Shown: positions 1 through 13,765 of the stretch, one piece after another
Layout of the letters: every line of letters begins with the position of its first letter
Position numbering within the stretch: the first letter of the stretch is position 1
Assembly: GCA_947095535.1 (NCBI GenBank)
Contig: OX352774.1
Location: 2,728,001 to 2,792,000 of the forward strand
DNA: 64,000 bases
DNA from: Poecilobothrus nobilitatus
Taxonomy: Eukaryota; Arthropoda; Insecta; Diptera; Dolichopodidae
Direction: 5' to 3'
Position numbers and translations under genes: made by a program
The notes under the pieces: generated by a model
The model's database searches: none
The model's input: the letters and a program-made list of their open reading frames with translations, nothing else
Told to the model about the DNA's origin: nothing

Positions 1-160
1 TATATTATAAAAATTATAAATTAATTCATAAAATCAAAAAATCAAGTAAAATTTTAAAAATATTTTCTAGATCAGATCACTAACACCATCTTTTTATTAG
101 TTTTTTTTTTTGTCTCTTTTTGCTTTTAAATGAATACTAAATGTTAAACAATGTCGAAGC

Positions 161-783
161 ATTTTATACCCATATGAACATAGCTCAAGAGTATAATAAA
201 TTTACCGTTACGTTTGTGACACCTTAAAGGAACAGAGCTAGATATATAGACTCAAGTATTTAGATCGGAACAGAATTAAAAAAATTAGTCGATTAAGGCA
301 TGTACGCCAATGTACGGGCGTCCGAACGATTACTTAACAAATCAATGAACTAGGATTCTGAAATTTTTACCATGTCAATTTGTTAGTTTCACTATTAGAC
401 AGCTCCCGAACAACTAACTTTTAGATCTCCACAATTTTTTTGAAATAGAGCCATGAAATTTTAACTGCTGATAGATATCATAAAAATATTAATTTTATGT
501 TAATATTGATTTTTCTGTAAATTCTCTAAAAATCTCTATATTTAAATTGTTATAACACAAGCTCTATAAGGTATATCTTCAATCTGAAAATTCCAAACGA
601 TATACTTGTGTTATACGGTGTCTTAATTTACCGTTATGCGAAACTGAATTATTGCAAAATCCTTTAACCCTTCTAATATTAAAAAAATAATATTGTAAGC
701 AGAGTGACAGGCTGTGAACATACTAACAGTTCGTACGGGTATCTAAGAGTTGACAAAGGTAACTGTATTCTTTCTCGTTTTTT
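161..783 (+). mobile_element. DINE-1-like non-autonomous element, copy 1
   Basis: Non-coding repeat with recognisable ends. The left part reads TATACCC, then AGAGTATAATAAATTT and a block with GTTTGTGACACCTTAAAGGA, shared with the copy at 23849. The right end reads ACGGGTATCTAAGAGTTGAC, then a short AGTT/AACT stem, TATTCTTTCTCGTTTT, shared with the copy ending near 34970. TATACCC at the left and GGGTATC near the right are inverted, like the sub-terminal inverted repeats of DINE-1/INE-1 elements of flies, which are linked to Helentrons. The family name rests on remembered resemblance to fly consensus sequences; the relation among copies in this window is seen directly. No coding capacity. Confidence 0.6.
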
Positions 784-3700
784 ATAATTTTAACATTAAT
801 GCCGAAAAAAAATGTTATTTTTAGTTTATTTCATTTGTCATCTAAACTATACAAATATTTAAAAACGTTTTACGTGTTTCTACAAATCTAATATTAAATT
901 TATACTTCAGTTAACTTCTTATTTTATAACAACTTAGCATAAAAATGTAAAAAAAAAAAAATAGCAAACAATAGAAAAAATAACTTGTAAATTTATTTGT
1001 TTTTTTTTTTTTTTAAATTGGAAATTTTTCAACATTTGAAAAGCCATCAAACTTAACATTCAAATTTTGAGAATTAATTAAATAAATTAAAAGGTTTAAT
1101 AGTATAATTTAAATCTATTAATGAAGACTAAAATATTCAAATTTATTAAATTAATCTTTTATATTATATGAAATAAAGAAAATTTCTATACGTTGTTTTT
1201 GTTTTGTTTATTTTTTTTGTTTGTGTAAAGATTTAATAATAAAATGATTAAGAGAAGGAGCTGTATGGTGACAAATTTCATATTATTCGAGCAATTCAAA
1301 ATTGAAATCTGTCAAAAAAATTATTATTAATAATAAAAAAAAAAAAAAGAAGTAAAGAAAACGCTATAAAAAAATTTTAATATTATGATGGTAAGAGAAA
1401 TCAATTTATTTTTTTTTTTTTTTTGTTATTTAAAAAACAAACAGTAATTTATTATCTTTAAATTAGAAAATATTTTTTTTTTTTTTTTAATTATAAAAAC
1501 AAATTCATCAAATTTTAACAGAAATTATTAATAAGCTTAGTATTAATGCTATCGGTCAGTATGGAATTAAAATAAAAATGCTATGAAAAAGACAGTTGAA
1601 AATTTTTGTTAATGCATTTAAACTATCTTATTTATTCAGATGAAAAAGAAAAAAAAAAGAAAAGACATCCGATTATGTCTATGAGAAATTTGGTTATAAA
1701 CTTTTAGGTTATAATCACCTGTTAACCTAAATACAATACGATTTTGAAAATTTAACTGTGTATATGGAAAAAAAAATAAACATGGAATAGTATTAAGTAT
1801 GTAAATAAGGTATAAGCTATTTTTAATCACGGTCTACGTCTAAAACCGATACAATGATCCATTTTATCAGAGTAATCATACTGTACACCATTTATATTAT
1901 AAAATATATAGACAACTTCAAAACTATTATTCATTATTTCATTATACTATTACGAAAAATCTTTATTAAGGACTAAAGATGGGATTGAAATTTTAACCTA
2001 TGCAAGTAATATCAAATATTATTCCCTATTAACTTTCTTTTTGTCTCAGTCTACACACCTCTGTAACAAATACAGATAGGGTAACCATATGTTAATTGCA
2101 TCTCATCTCGCATATTTCCGTAAATAAAAGTAGTATTATAGTACCAGTGAATGCTACTGTCGAATATTTTGACGTATATATTACGTATATTTCATTCATT
2201 TCTTTGTTTTAACATTAATGGTTTATATTTCATTCATTTCTGGTTATTTCTTTCCGAATGATGGTATTTACATTTTTGAAATTTTGTTTTTATAAAATTT
2301 AAATAGCAAATAAACATATGTAAGTGATTTATATATAATTTATTTACAAAGTTCTTTGTTAAAGGAAGAATCTAATATTTTTAAATATACACATACATAA
2401 CTATTATTGTCGAAACAAACCAGAAAACGGTCACAAATGCAATTTATGGTTGACTATTTGGTTTAGCATAAGGATTTACCTTACCTCAAGGATATGCACG
2501 ATCAGTAGGCGCTATAAAATTAAATCGAATAGATTGCATTATGACAAACTTTGACTGTTCAATTGAATTATAATGATTTTAACGATTTCAGAATAAATTC
2601 ACTAATTATTTCAGAAAAAAGACGTTGTTTCCTTAAAAAAATATTGTTTAGGTTTTCAAATGTTGAACTTAAAAGAAAAATGTTTTTACCTTATTATGCG
2701 ATTACTCACAAAGTTTTAAATAAAAAAGTTTATTATTTTGGCTATGGTTTTCGATTTTTCTGAAAACTCTATTTTCAATTTTTGCAAATACAAATTTTAA
2801 AAAAGTATTAAAAATTTACAATACAAATTTTGAAAATATTTAAAATATCGTTTTTCTTTTTTTAACTTAAAATACATTACATGCAGACGAACTCTATTTG
2901 ACAACCGATCTAACATGTTAACATTCTTTACATTATAAATAATTGCTTTGATTGTTTATTAAAATTTTCTACTGCTATAAAAAACTATCTTTTATTTCTT
3001 TTACTAATAAAAGGAATCAGTAGTTTTAATGTCACTAAATCATTTTCTACCTATATATAGATTTATACCAAAATAATTTGATCTATATGCTTAATAATCT
3101 GCTTAATTTTGAATATTCACTATAATCACTAAATTCATATACATATGTAGTTTGCTATGCTAGATGGCTAGATGGCTCCATTTTCGTATTTTTGTTAATA
3201 GCTATTATTGGATTATCGGTTATCGATGAGAGAGAATGTGGTATTGTTTGTGGATGACCTGGTAAATCATAAGGTAAGGTATGGTATAACCAAATACATT
3301 AACTCAGACGTCATTGGTATGGTTTTTTTTTTGTTTGTTTCATGAAACATATCTGTTAAGAGATATAAAAACTATAGATTGCATTAACTTTTCATTATAA
3401 TTACTATTAGGATACGTTTTGTGTATTTTAAAAAAAATTTCTCTTTAATTTTTGTTTTTTTTATATACCTATAATTTAAGAGTATTATTAATTGTACAAA
3501 CTCTATTAAGCAATAAATGCAAAAAGAAAAAAGCTAATTGCTTAGTAATCAAAATTATATTTAAGTATCATTATTTTTTTTGATATTATCTTGTCATATT
3601 GTGCCAGACACTTACATACAAATTTTTAATGTGATGACAAATTTAAATTTTATTTCAAAATAAAACAAATACCGAATTCTTTTTATTATTCGTTGCTTAA

Positions 3701-4947
3701 CACATTTTAATTTTTTTATTTTTCCCATCATCATCGTCATTTTCATCATTTATTAAAAAACCCCCAAAAAAAAAAAAAATTCATTTATAAAAAAATAGAA
3801 AAATTTACATTCAGCTTTAGAACTTTATAATAAGCAGCCTGAAGATGACATTCAAGAACGAACTTAAATGATATTTTTTTTATAACAATTGAATTTTTTT
3901 TTTTTATTTACTTACAAGTATATTAGTACGCATGTATGTAACAATATGCATCATATATTTATTATTTAATAATAAAATAATGTAAAAGATATTATATGAG
4001 ATAAGATATTTAAAAAAAAAAAAATAATAATAAAAAATTAATTTTATTAACGAATTGGGGTAACACATATGGTATTGAGAGCTGCTGTTGTTGCTATATT
4101 GTTGAAGAATAATCAACAATATTTTGCACTTATTTCATACCACCACTACTGATGCCATCAACTTCCATACCCACTTGACGCATCAAATAAAAGCGTATAT
4201 TTATATATTTAATAAAAGTATCATTATAATACATTAAACACTTAAATGTGTCAAAATTAATTTGACATTCCTTCAAAATATTAAAAAAAAAAATTATATA
4301 CATACATATATATAAAAAAATGTAATGACATAAAAAAAGAAAGAATTAAACAAGAAGAATTTTTTTCTACACATCTAAATTGTATACAATTTGCTAAAGT
4401 AAAGATGGGTACCCCATTAAATTATGTATACAAATTTTCATTGTATTTAAAAAATATTAGTTTGTATATAAAATGTACATACATTATATTAAAACATGTA
4501 AATATATACGAGTATCTATGTATGTATATAGTATATATATTGAATAAAATTTGACACTTATTCAAAATATTACTATAAATGTACATAAGTTAAATGAATT
4601 TTATGTTGATTTTGTGTTTTTTTTTTTCTTGAAATTTTGATTAATTTAATTTTTTTATGTTTAACTTTTCTATTATTATTTGTAATGGAAGAAAAAAATA
4701 TACAAAATTATTAATTTTTTTTTTTTTTTTTAAATAATTTTGTTTTATATTTACGCATTATAATGGTGCTAAATAAATATTTAAATAACGGCACTTTTTC
4801 ATTTTATCTATTTGGTAACAATTGCAGCGCTTTTAATGTTTTATCACTTTAAGTTTTGTTTATTCTTTTTCTCTGTCAGATTTACAAAACTGAAAATTTG
4901 TTAATGAAGTCAAATTCAAGTCAGAAGCTTAAAATTGAAATGGAAAC
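784..4947. other. AT-rich stretch without recognisable genes
   Basis: A/T homopolymers, short TA runs and scattered unique sequence. An 18-base stretch (tatatttcattcatttct) occurs twice near 2185-2242. The small open frames here are products of A/T runs. No gene, RNA gene or clear mobile element seen. Confidence 0.6.
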
Positions 4948-5127
4948 TTTTTTTTTTTTTTTTTTAGTGCATTTCTCTACCACATAATTGTGAACAGGAA
5001 ATTACAGAGCCTTTCCTGTTCAGGCGTGGCTGTAAATGTCGTAAGAGGGAATAACTCTTATTTGAATTCAAACCCACACTGCCTCGGTGTTTACAGCGTA
5101 TTTTATAGCCACTAGGCCACCGAGGCC
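4948..5127 (-). mobile_element. tRNA-derived SINE, copy A
   Basis: On the minus strand the element starts GCCTCGGTGGCCTAGTGGCT. It has a Pol III A box (TGGCCTAGTGGC, about 5108-5119) and a B-box-like GGTTTGAATTC (5064-5074), followed by a non-tRNA body and a 3' A-run (the T-run at 4949-4965). The head and body align with the plus-strand copy at 40693-40880: GCCTCGGTGG, AAAATACGCTGT, TTACGACATTT, GCAGCCACG-like and AAAGGCT blocks recur in the same order. Both are diverged, so these are old SINE insertions. Target-site duplications were not identified. Confidence 0.8.
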
Positions 5128-7354
5128 TTTTTTTGAAAATGTTAAATCTGATTATAATTGCTAACAATGAATTTTCCTCAACATAACTTGAATTTGCATG
5201 AAACTATCTGGACGGACTGTTACAAAATATAGAACATAATATCAATCAGTTAATTTCAATCTTTATAAGTACATTTGAAACCCAAATTATAGTCAATGAA
5301 ATTCAAGTTTAATCAAATAAATAAAATGATTTCTGCTGTTTTTTTTTATTCTTTCTCTAATTTTTTTTTTTTATTTTTTCTTTATTACGTTTTCTTTCCT
5401 TTTTTTTTAGATTTTTTCATTCTATGATTTTTATTTTTCTCTTTCTGTTGTTAATTTTTTGTTCTGTTCATTTTCTCCATTTTATCAAAATTTTTGGATC
5501 AAACAAAAATAATAGGTCTTAAATGACATTTGATTGACAGTGGAAATATTAAGATTATATCTGAAAAAAGAAAATAAGTAGCAGCAGAATACCAATATAG
5601 TCAAAAATGCAAAGAGAAGAATTGATTTTGAGAAGAGTAAAAAGAAATGAAGGAAATGAAAATGTGAAAAGAAAAAAATTACAAATAATAAAAATAAAAT
5701 TATATAAAATACATAAAAAAAATTTGTTTTGAGTAAAATTTAAGATTTATGACAAAATATAAAATGATTGTGACATTTCTTATGTTTATTCTTTTTGTTT
5801 TTTTTTTTTTTCTATATTTTTTTTTATTAAATCTGTTATTTAGCTGTTTTTTTTTTTTTTTAATTTTTGTTTGTTCAAAAAATATGAATATAAAATAAAT
5901 TATTAAATAAAAATAAATTTTCAATTCCATTGGGAGCTTTAATTCTTAGCATTTTTAACAAATTTTAATAAATTTGTGGAATATTACGAGGGGCAATCGG
6001 AAAATAACAAATGAAACAGAAGTAAAATATAAGGTAAAAATTATTCAAATGAAAACAAATCAAATCTTTAGGAAATCAAATTAAAAGTTTTTATTCGAAG
6101 ATATAGTAATGAAACCTACAGGGTATATGAAATTTTAAATAAAATTGTTAACTTTCAAACTTTATTTATTTAAATAATTTTATAGAATACCGTTAATCAA
6201 TGAGAAAATATAATTTTATAACATATTTGGAATAATTGAAATAAAGTAATGCCTTACATATTAAATCCATACATAAAAAAGATAATTAAATGATTATGTT
6301 CTGGTGGGTCCGGTGGTGACAAAGAAAAAGAGCCAAATGATTAAAATAAGGATTGTTAAAATTTTTAGTTGAAAGCCTTAACGGATAGTTAATTTTATTT
6401 TTTTGCAAATTTTGCAAAACGTTGACTTTGCAATTTAATTAAATAAAAAAAAAAATCAGTGTAAGTATTTTTTATATAAACACACATGAATAGATTTTAA
6501 ATGAAGATTAAGGTCAATTAAACATTCATTTCAATAAAAAGATTAAGAAAAGCTATTACCATTTTTATTCAATTTTTAAACGCATGAAAAGTGTCGCTTA
6601 ATTCCAAATACATAGGTACAAACAAAAAAAAAGTCATGTGGTTTAAATAATTTATGTATAAGTTCTTTTATTTTTTTTTTTTTGGGTTTAAGAGTTGGAC
6701 ACAACTGTTTTGTATTAATACTACTTATATAAAACAAGACAAATATCGAACATCAGTAATATGACACCTGCCTTTTTTGATTTTAATAAGATTTTAAAAG
6801 ATTTAATTTTTAAATGTTGTCACAATAACCCCTTTTTAGAATGTAATCTGTAAAAATTTTAAACTTTATTTTATTCTTCTACATTGTTAAAGAAATAACC
6901 TATATTTAAATTTTTTAAGCTTTTAATTAAAAAACATAAAAAGAAAAAAACAAAAACAAATTAAAATTAAGCTTAAGCTTAAGAATCAAATTTTTGTTAT
7001 AATTTTAACAATAGGTATGTATGTATGTATATTTGTAGCGTTTTTCATCAGAAAATATTTTATTTGAAAAAAAGTGTTTTGTTTCAAAATTTTAACTGCT
7101 TTATAAAACAAGTTACAAAAATCTTGTGAAATAACTTTTTTTTTATATTTATATATACATACATACATATAATTATGTTTATTATATACTTCAGAAGAAT
7201 GTTCTTAGCAACACTTTGGATGTTATTGCCAAATTTAACAACAAAAGTTTGGAAATTCTAAACACCGAAAAGGGATGGTATTAATTTCCTACTTCTCTTA
7301 CTTTAAATTTTCCACTCCGATATTCTTAGCGTTGTGTATGTGTGGCTCCTCATC
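5128..7354. other. AT-rich stretch without recognisable genes
   Basis: Long T-runs around 5340-5460 and 5795-5870, short purine-rich tracts, and a small GC-richer spot near 6300. Nothing with gene or element structure was recognised. Confidence 0.6.
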
Positions 7355-7434
7355 GATATCCTGAAAAAAAAATCTTGAAAAAAAAATCTGAAACCCATAA
7401 AAAAAATCATGAACAAAAAAATCTTGAAAATAAA

Positions 7435-7500
7435 ATCTTGAATTAAAATTATTTATTTTTGAAATAATGATTTCAAAAATAAATAATTGTAATTCAAGAT
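7435..7500. repeat. Near-perfect 30-bp hairpin
   Basis: Arms 7435-7464 and 7471-7500 are reverse complements with a single mismatch, separated by the 6-base loop TAATGA. The hairpin sits at the inner edge of the left arm of fold-back element 1. The length and loop resemble a pre-miRNA, but the context favours a transposon-derived palindrome. Confidence 0.85.
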
Positions 7501-7659
7501 GGCATTACGCTATACTTGTATGATTCTTAGAAGATTTTTGAATATTTATGTTTAGTGAAATATTATGCAAGAAAGTAAAAATTAACTTTGTTATTTAGAA
7601 AAATGTATATCAAACTTTAAATATATACGTAATAGATTATTCTTACTAAAAGTAAACAT

Positions 7660-8327
7660 AAATGGATTGGGTACGAAATCTCGCGTTTCATAATCTCGCG
7701 TGTAAAAATCTCTTTTGAAATGAAATAATGTTTTTCATTAATTAAATAGGTGGGGTGGGTATGAAAATCCAAAAAAATCTCCAAATAAATTTTCAAATTT
7801 AAATTAATGTTGTATATACAATACAACTCCAAAACCCCTCCTAATTCAGAATCTTACATATATACATATATATATATATAAAGATTCTGGAAAAGCACAT
7901 AACCCTACTTTTAAATCCAACTCTAAAACCTCTCCCAATTTAGAATCTCGCATATAATATTCGCATATAAATATTCTGAAAAAAGCGAATACCCTAAATC
8001 TAATTACAACTTTATAACATCCCCCTAATTATATTTTTTTACATACATATTTAAAAAAAAGAAACTTTTAAAATAGTGGGAGCTGCCATCATCAAACCCG
8101 CACTAAACAAATTATTGAAACCCTGATTTTCTAACCAACTATAAAATCCCTCCTAATTTACTGTACTTTTGGACTGTACATAACTCCTAATACTGTTTTT
8201 TACCATTTGTAGTTTTCCGCAAGATTTTTTAAAAAATATCGCAAAAACGCGAGATTTTGAAACACGAAATTGTGAAACACGCGATTTTGATACACGAGAT
8301 TTTGATTCGCGAGATTTCGATACGATC
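7660..8327. repeat. Nested inverted arms with AATCTCGCG words
   Basis: The left side (7672-7715) has GAAATCTCGCGTTTC and ATAATCTCGCGTG. The right side (8246-8327) has about five units of a ~15-bp word of the type ACACGAGATTTTGAA in inverse orientation (GCGAGATTTTGAAACACG, ACACGCGATTTTG, ACACGAGATTTTG, TCGCGAGATTTCG). This pair is inside the outer arms of fold-back element 1 and uses a different word, so it is either an element inserted into another or an inner section of a compound arm. Confidence 0.6.
7815..8165 (+). repeat. Degenerate ~85-bp tandem repeat, 3-4 units
   Basis: Units share a CAACTcyAAAACCyCTCC-like start, then AATTCAGAATCTCGCATATA and ATTCTGGAAAAGC-like sections; they begin near 7822, 7908, 7995 and 8138, the last two more degraded. 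A related single unit lies at 13165-13260 (CTCCTAATTCAGAATCTCGC). It forms the centre of fold-back element 1. Confidence 0.6.
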
Positions 8328-10598
8328 GCTTTAAAAATACATTATAATATATAAATATAGTTTTAATTAAAATTTAAATTATCGAAACGTATTCTTTTGA
8401 GAGCTTAAATATCAAGTATTTAAGCACGTCACTAAAATTCATTAAACATAATAGGTCTCTGTAACGAAATCCCGATTCATATATAAAATTCTGGAAAAGG
8501 GGCAATCCTAATTTGGTATTATTTTTTTTGTTGAAAAACTTTTAATTTTGTTATTTTTTTAATTAAAAAATAAATATTTTTTTTGAAAAGATGAAATAAA
8601 ATCTTGTAAAATATTTTATTTCAAGATTAAATTCAAGATTTTTATTTTTCAAAATATTTTTTTTCAAGACTTTTTTAGTCACGATTTTTTTCCCAGGAAA
8701 ACAGCATGCCTCCTGTATGTGTATGTCTATGCTGTTCACCAACTTCCCAACTGCAGAGTGAAAATTTCATCCAGTATAGAATAATTTTAGAAAGATTAAA
8801 AAAAATATCACTGAAATATAATAGAATTAATTGTGGTTGTCTCTTTCTATCTTATTAAATATACGTTGTATTAGTAAACATTTTTTTTTAAAAAAGAATA
8901 TATGTAACTTTCTTATATTTTCCCTTAATTACAGGCTATATTAAATTATATGTACCTCTACCTATGTACATATATATATATATTTTATAAATTCGATAGA
9001 CAAATTATCATCTCAGACTAAGTAAACAAAGTAATAACATAACCTTAAAATTTAAAAACTTATTCAGAAAATGTGAATATCAATTTGTTTTATTTTTTTA
9101 AATTAAACAAACATTGAAGACTCTTTTAAGATTATTTTTGAAAACAATTTTTTTTTTTTTTTTTAAAACCATAGCACGTTTCTAATGGATAATAAAACGA
9201 TATGCAATAAAAAGAGATACAAACATAACCATCCACAAATTTAGTAAGCACTTATTATTATGAATACACCTTAATATTATATAAATTTTGGTTTTAAAGA
9301 AAAATTTCTTTTGAAAATCACTTAAATTTTAAGGTTTTTTTTTTTTTTTTTTATAAATTTATAAAGGATTTCTCTATTTAAAAAGTTTCTAGTTCTAGAG
9401 TCAGTGTACATATAAATATCATACCCTCTATAATATTATAGACGTATAAAAAACCTCTTAACATTTTAAATATTGTGAAGGTTTAACCAAGTTTAACTTT
9501 CAAAATATTTTATGATATCTATTGGTTGTATGGTTGTATGGTTACAATTTTTGATTTTAATTTTTACTATTTTTTTTTTGTTATATCGTAATTTAATTTA
9601 ATTTATTGTGTATGATAAAATAAAATTTAATATCCATTTTACCCAAAAGAGGGCTACAAAAGTCGTAATTTTTGATATCACATATCCATTTAGTACAATT
9701 TCAATATAATTTTATACAAACGATACAAACAAGTGAATCAAATGATATGATATGATAGTCATATAGTAGCTGAGTAGTGGTGTATATTATAATATGGTCT
9801 ATAGGAATTGGTGGTGGTATGATATTTGACCCAAATAAATCTTAAAAAAATAAAATTGGAAAATTTTGTCTATATACATAATACATATTATATTTGTATA
9901 TAAATATTATTAGTATTATGTGGTATTATATAAAAAAAAATAAAAAAAATTATCCTGTCGGGATAGGCTCAATACTATTTGCCAGGTTTCCTTTTTAGTT
10001 TCTTGTCTTTCAATAAAAAAAAAAAAAAATGATAAATAATTAAAAATCATAAAAAATGTATGTCAAAAGGGTATTTTCTTACTCTTTCTATTTTGTTTGA
10101 TATTTTTTTTTTTCCCTTTTTTTGTCATTAAAAGTAAAAGACATATACTCTACATACATAAATACATATAAAAGGCAATTATAATAAAATAAAAGAGCCT
10201 CTTATATGATTCTAATTTTAAAAATGAATTTTATAAGAAAAAAAACTGAATGCCTTCTTTTCAGTGATTATAAAAACAAATGATTCCAATATTATTTTAG
10301 TTGTAAAGTTTAAAGAAAAAAAAAAAAAAGTTTTTTTTTTTAAGGCTTGGTAGACCATAAGGTAACAATAATAGGAAATTTTTGTTTGAAAAGAAAAAGC
10401 GAGGAAAAAAAAAGTTATTGTAATACAAAAGACTATTTTTTTTTTTTGTTTTCTCTCTCTTTCTAATTTAATTTATTAAATGAATAAAACTAAAAAAAGA
10501 AATAAAAAAAATAAAAAGCAAACAAAACAGTATTATAGCAAAGAACTGGGAAATTAAATTTGATTTACATTACAGAAAAGGGATAATTGAGACATTTT

Positions 10599-10622
10599 GT
10601 TCGGTTCGGTTCGGTTCGGTTC
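10599..10622 (+). repeat. (GTTCG)n microsatellite
   Basis: About 4.8 perfect copies of a 5-base GTTCG unit, unusual because its motif is GC-richer than its surroundings. Confidence 0.95.
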
Positions 10623-11877
10623 TGTTGAATGTACCTACTTATATACATATATGTATATAAGTATATATAGGTTAAAGAGGTGCTTCAGGAGATATTTTAA
10701 TAAAGTTGTTAAAAAAATTTAATTATAAAGCTAAAATTTATTAAATTAGTTTTTTTATTTGTTTTTATAAAAAAAAAAAGATTATAAGAACTTAATTAAA
10801 AAGAAATTTTAATATTAAAAATTTATGTAGTATGCGAATATTAATCTTTTATTAATTAAATTAAGTTATACTAATTAATTAAAAAGTTTCTTAAAAGAAA
10901 TTTCAATAAGTACACTCGAATTTTTATTTTTTATCAGTCATTTTTTTATTTTTAGAGTAATTAATAAATAATTTAAAAATTACATAAAGAAAAAGTGTCA
11001 TTGATTAAATTCTAATTAAAAAAAAAATGATACTTTAATTCAATTAAGTTACGGCTATTTAAAACAACAAGAAATTATTACTAAAGTTGTCTAAAAAGGC
11101 AATAAATATTATGAAAAAACTTTGATCTAATGTCGTTGAGAATTTCAGTTTTTGTGATGTTGGGATGTATACTCCATTTACTTTATTTTTTTCATAAAAA
11201 CTGAAAAATTTGTTTATAGTTGCATTCTAACCGTCCATCCAAAATTTTAACTTTAAAGTACTTTTAAGTATAACTTTTTAGTATGTATTTAAATTTATCT
11301 ATATGTGAAAATAAAATTTTCCAAAATTTTGATACCCGCTACATATGTATATAAAAAATTCTAAAAAAATATATAAACTATGTTCCAGAAGTAGTTTAAT
11401 AGTATATTTATTATAGCATTTTGAAAATTTACGCCTTTAACATTTAAAGCCCTTATTTAACCTTTATATAACATCTTGTTCACATTTATATATTTTATAC
11501 CAGTTTAAAATTTTGTTGCCCGCTTTTTTTATCATTTATTATGGCTCGCTTTTCTAAATTACATTTTTATATTACATAAGTAGTTCTCATATAAATACGT
11601 TTTTCTCAAGTATAAAACGTAGATTTCTTTGAAAATGTGAACTTTGAGGTGAAGCTCAGTTTTATACATTTAACTGATTGTTTCAACATAAGTTAGCGTA
11701 CATCGTACAATATTAAAATAATACAAATCGTATTATATTACTCCACTAACACTTGAAATAAGAATATATTTTTATATTTTTACCTTTCATTTCTGTAATA
11801 AAAATATGCGATCCACAAAGTCACGAAGATTAGACCAAATCAAGTGTGTGGAATCATTAGTTTCATTATGCTGGTTA

Positions 11878-11946
11878 CTCGGCTGTATAGCTATTGTATT
11901 ACAGTACTGCTATTGTACTGCTATACAGTACTGCTATTGTATACCA
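11878..11946 (+). repeat. Short tandem/palindromic CTGCTATTGTA repeat
   Basis: Words CAGTACTGCTATTGTA and CTGCTATACAG alternate about three times, giving both direct repeats and CTGTATAGC/GCTATACAG inverted matches. The small open frame over it is low complexity. Confidence 0.7.
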
Positions 11947-13030
11947 TCTAATCGGGGTTCTATTACGGGGTTTTAGATTAAAAGACCCGCGATTTAACTA
12001 CTACATACGATTTCTCACACATAGACGGCATCTATATAAACAAATCTACTTTTACACAAACATTTGTAAACAGTTATATTGTTAGTTCCACAAAAATAAA
12101 AAGAACTTAACTGATTTGTATTTCAATGTTTCATAGAACACATAAATATTTTCAAACAAATAAAAAAATGTAGCATATATAGGTACATAATGTTAAAGGA
12201 GGTTAAATTCAGATTTCTTTCATATGTTTGATGCCATTTTTATCATTGATTTAAACGAAAATCATTCAAAAAACAACAAAAGAAAAACAAAAGTATTATA
12301 TTTCACTGATCATTAAATTTAATTAGATTCAAAATTTTAGTTTTTTTTTTTTTTAATTCTACAAAAATAAAAAACAAAAGAAAAGACAAATAAAAATAAC
12401 CAAAAAAAAAAAAAAATTAATTAAATTTATATTCTCACTAAACTTAATTACCATAAATATTTACCACAAAAATGTTTTTACAACATTTTTTTTGTATATT
12501 TTGTTTATTGATTTTCTCTTTTTTTTTTGAATATGGGTAGAAACGCTACCACAATTATGCAAAATAAAAAAAAAATTATATGTTCACAACCCATTTTTAT
12601 CACCTTAACTAAAAGATTCATAAATATCACCGTTAAAGAGAGTAAAAATGCTAAAATGATAGAAAGAGAAAGGGACAAAATAACAGATTTTAAAATTCTA
12701 GAATTATCAAAAATTTAAGAAACGAAAAAGAAAGCATAAATCGAAAATTGTATAATAAAAACATATAATTTTTTTTTTATGTTTTTCATAAAAAAAATAA
12801 AATATTCTTAAATTTAAAATGTTCACATTTTAAAATTTAGCATATTCTCTGAAATTGAATTTATTTAAACACACAACCATACCAACACTCTGCGTGAGAT
12901 TATTTACTAATTCCTTTTAAAAAATGCAATGCAATGCAAATAAATGCATTCCAAATATGTGTCGGTCATTATTGGAAACTATGTAAGATCTGCTGAACGT
13001 CTTTTGAAAGTCTGATAATGCAATGTACAG

Positions 13031-13765
13031 TGACAGAACGCCCACGGATTTTAATTGCTTTATTTTTTAAATTAACGCCCGCAATTCTTAATTCCACTAT
13101 AGGTGATGGGCTTTAGGTTCATTTTCCAGTCTATATTTGACTGGATTTTATTTTACTGCTGTACCTAACTATTAAATCTCTCCTAATTCAGAATCTCGCA
13201 TATACATAATATATTTACCCAATCTTGATTTTGTAACAAACTTTAAAGTCCTTCCTAAATATTTATTACCTACATTTTAGACCACGTTAAATTTATATAT
13301 TAAAATTTGGAATTCAATAACAAAAAGACTTTATTACTTCAAATTAAAAAAAAAATGTTTTATGCCACATTCAAGTAAGTAAGAGACCTTTCGCGAATAA
13401 GACTTTATTTCTCATTGAAATATGCCTTAAAGGCTATATTGGAAAAGGTCTTTTAGCACCCCACCAATTTAATTGTTTTTAATTACAATTTAGAAATAAA
13501 GTTGTTATTAAAATTAAATCAAAGTTGGTTTTCAATTATTTTATAAAAAAAAAAAAAATATTATAATGGTATAATTATACTAAAATAGAGTTAGAGATGC
13601 GTTTGCTCTACATATTGTATTACTCTATTCTTTTAATACCAAAAAAATAGCGTGGCTCTTAATTCAAAATGAATTTAGGCTCGTGTGTTTTAATTCCTTT
13701 TAATTATGGACTTTAATTGCAATTCAAAAAGTCTGCGGGCTTGATTTCTCAAGGGCGTTCTATCA
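13031..13765. mobile_element. Candidate MITE with TGAYAGAACGCCC terminal inverted repeats
   Basis: The left end at 13031-13043 is TGACAGAACGCCC. The right end at 13753-13765 is its reverse complement with one mismatch. Inside, words TTTTAATTGC and TTAATTCC recur near both ends in opposite orientation, and a central pair AGACCTTT (about 13385) / AAAGGTCT (about 13446) is inverted. One unit of the 85-bp repeat found at 7.8-8.2 kb lies at 13165-13260. No target-site duplication was recognised and there is no coding capacity. Confidence 0.45.

Larger units (their letters stand above)
7355..8697. mobile_element. Fold-back-like element 1 (outer arms)
   Basis: The left arm (7360-7445) is a run of degenerate 14-15-bp words of the type GAAAAAAAAATCTT. 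The right arm (about 8590-8690) carries the same word inverted: TTCAAGATTAAATTCAAGAT, then TTTTTATTTTTC and TTTTTTTTCAAGAC. Between them lie a near-perfect hairpin, a nested second inverted pair and a tandem ~85-bp repeat, each listed separately. There is no coding capacity. The architecture, inverted arms made of short tandem repeats, is that of fold-back transposons, but no family is recognised. The outer limits are approximate. Confidence 0.55.
8698..13030. other. AT-rich stretch with microsatellites, no gene seen
   Basis: Mostly homopolymer-rich DNA. It holds a GGTTGTAT duplication near 9524-9545, the GTTCG microsatellite and the CTGCTATTGTA repeats listed separately. No coding region or named element is visible. 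Confidence 0.6.
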
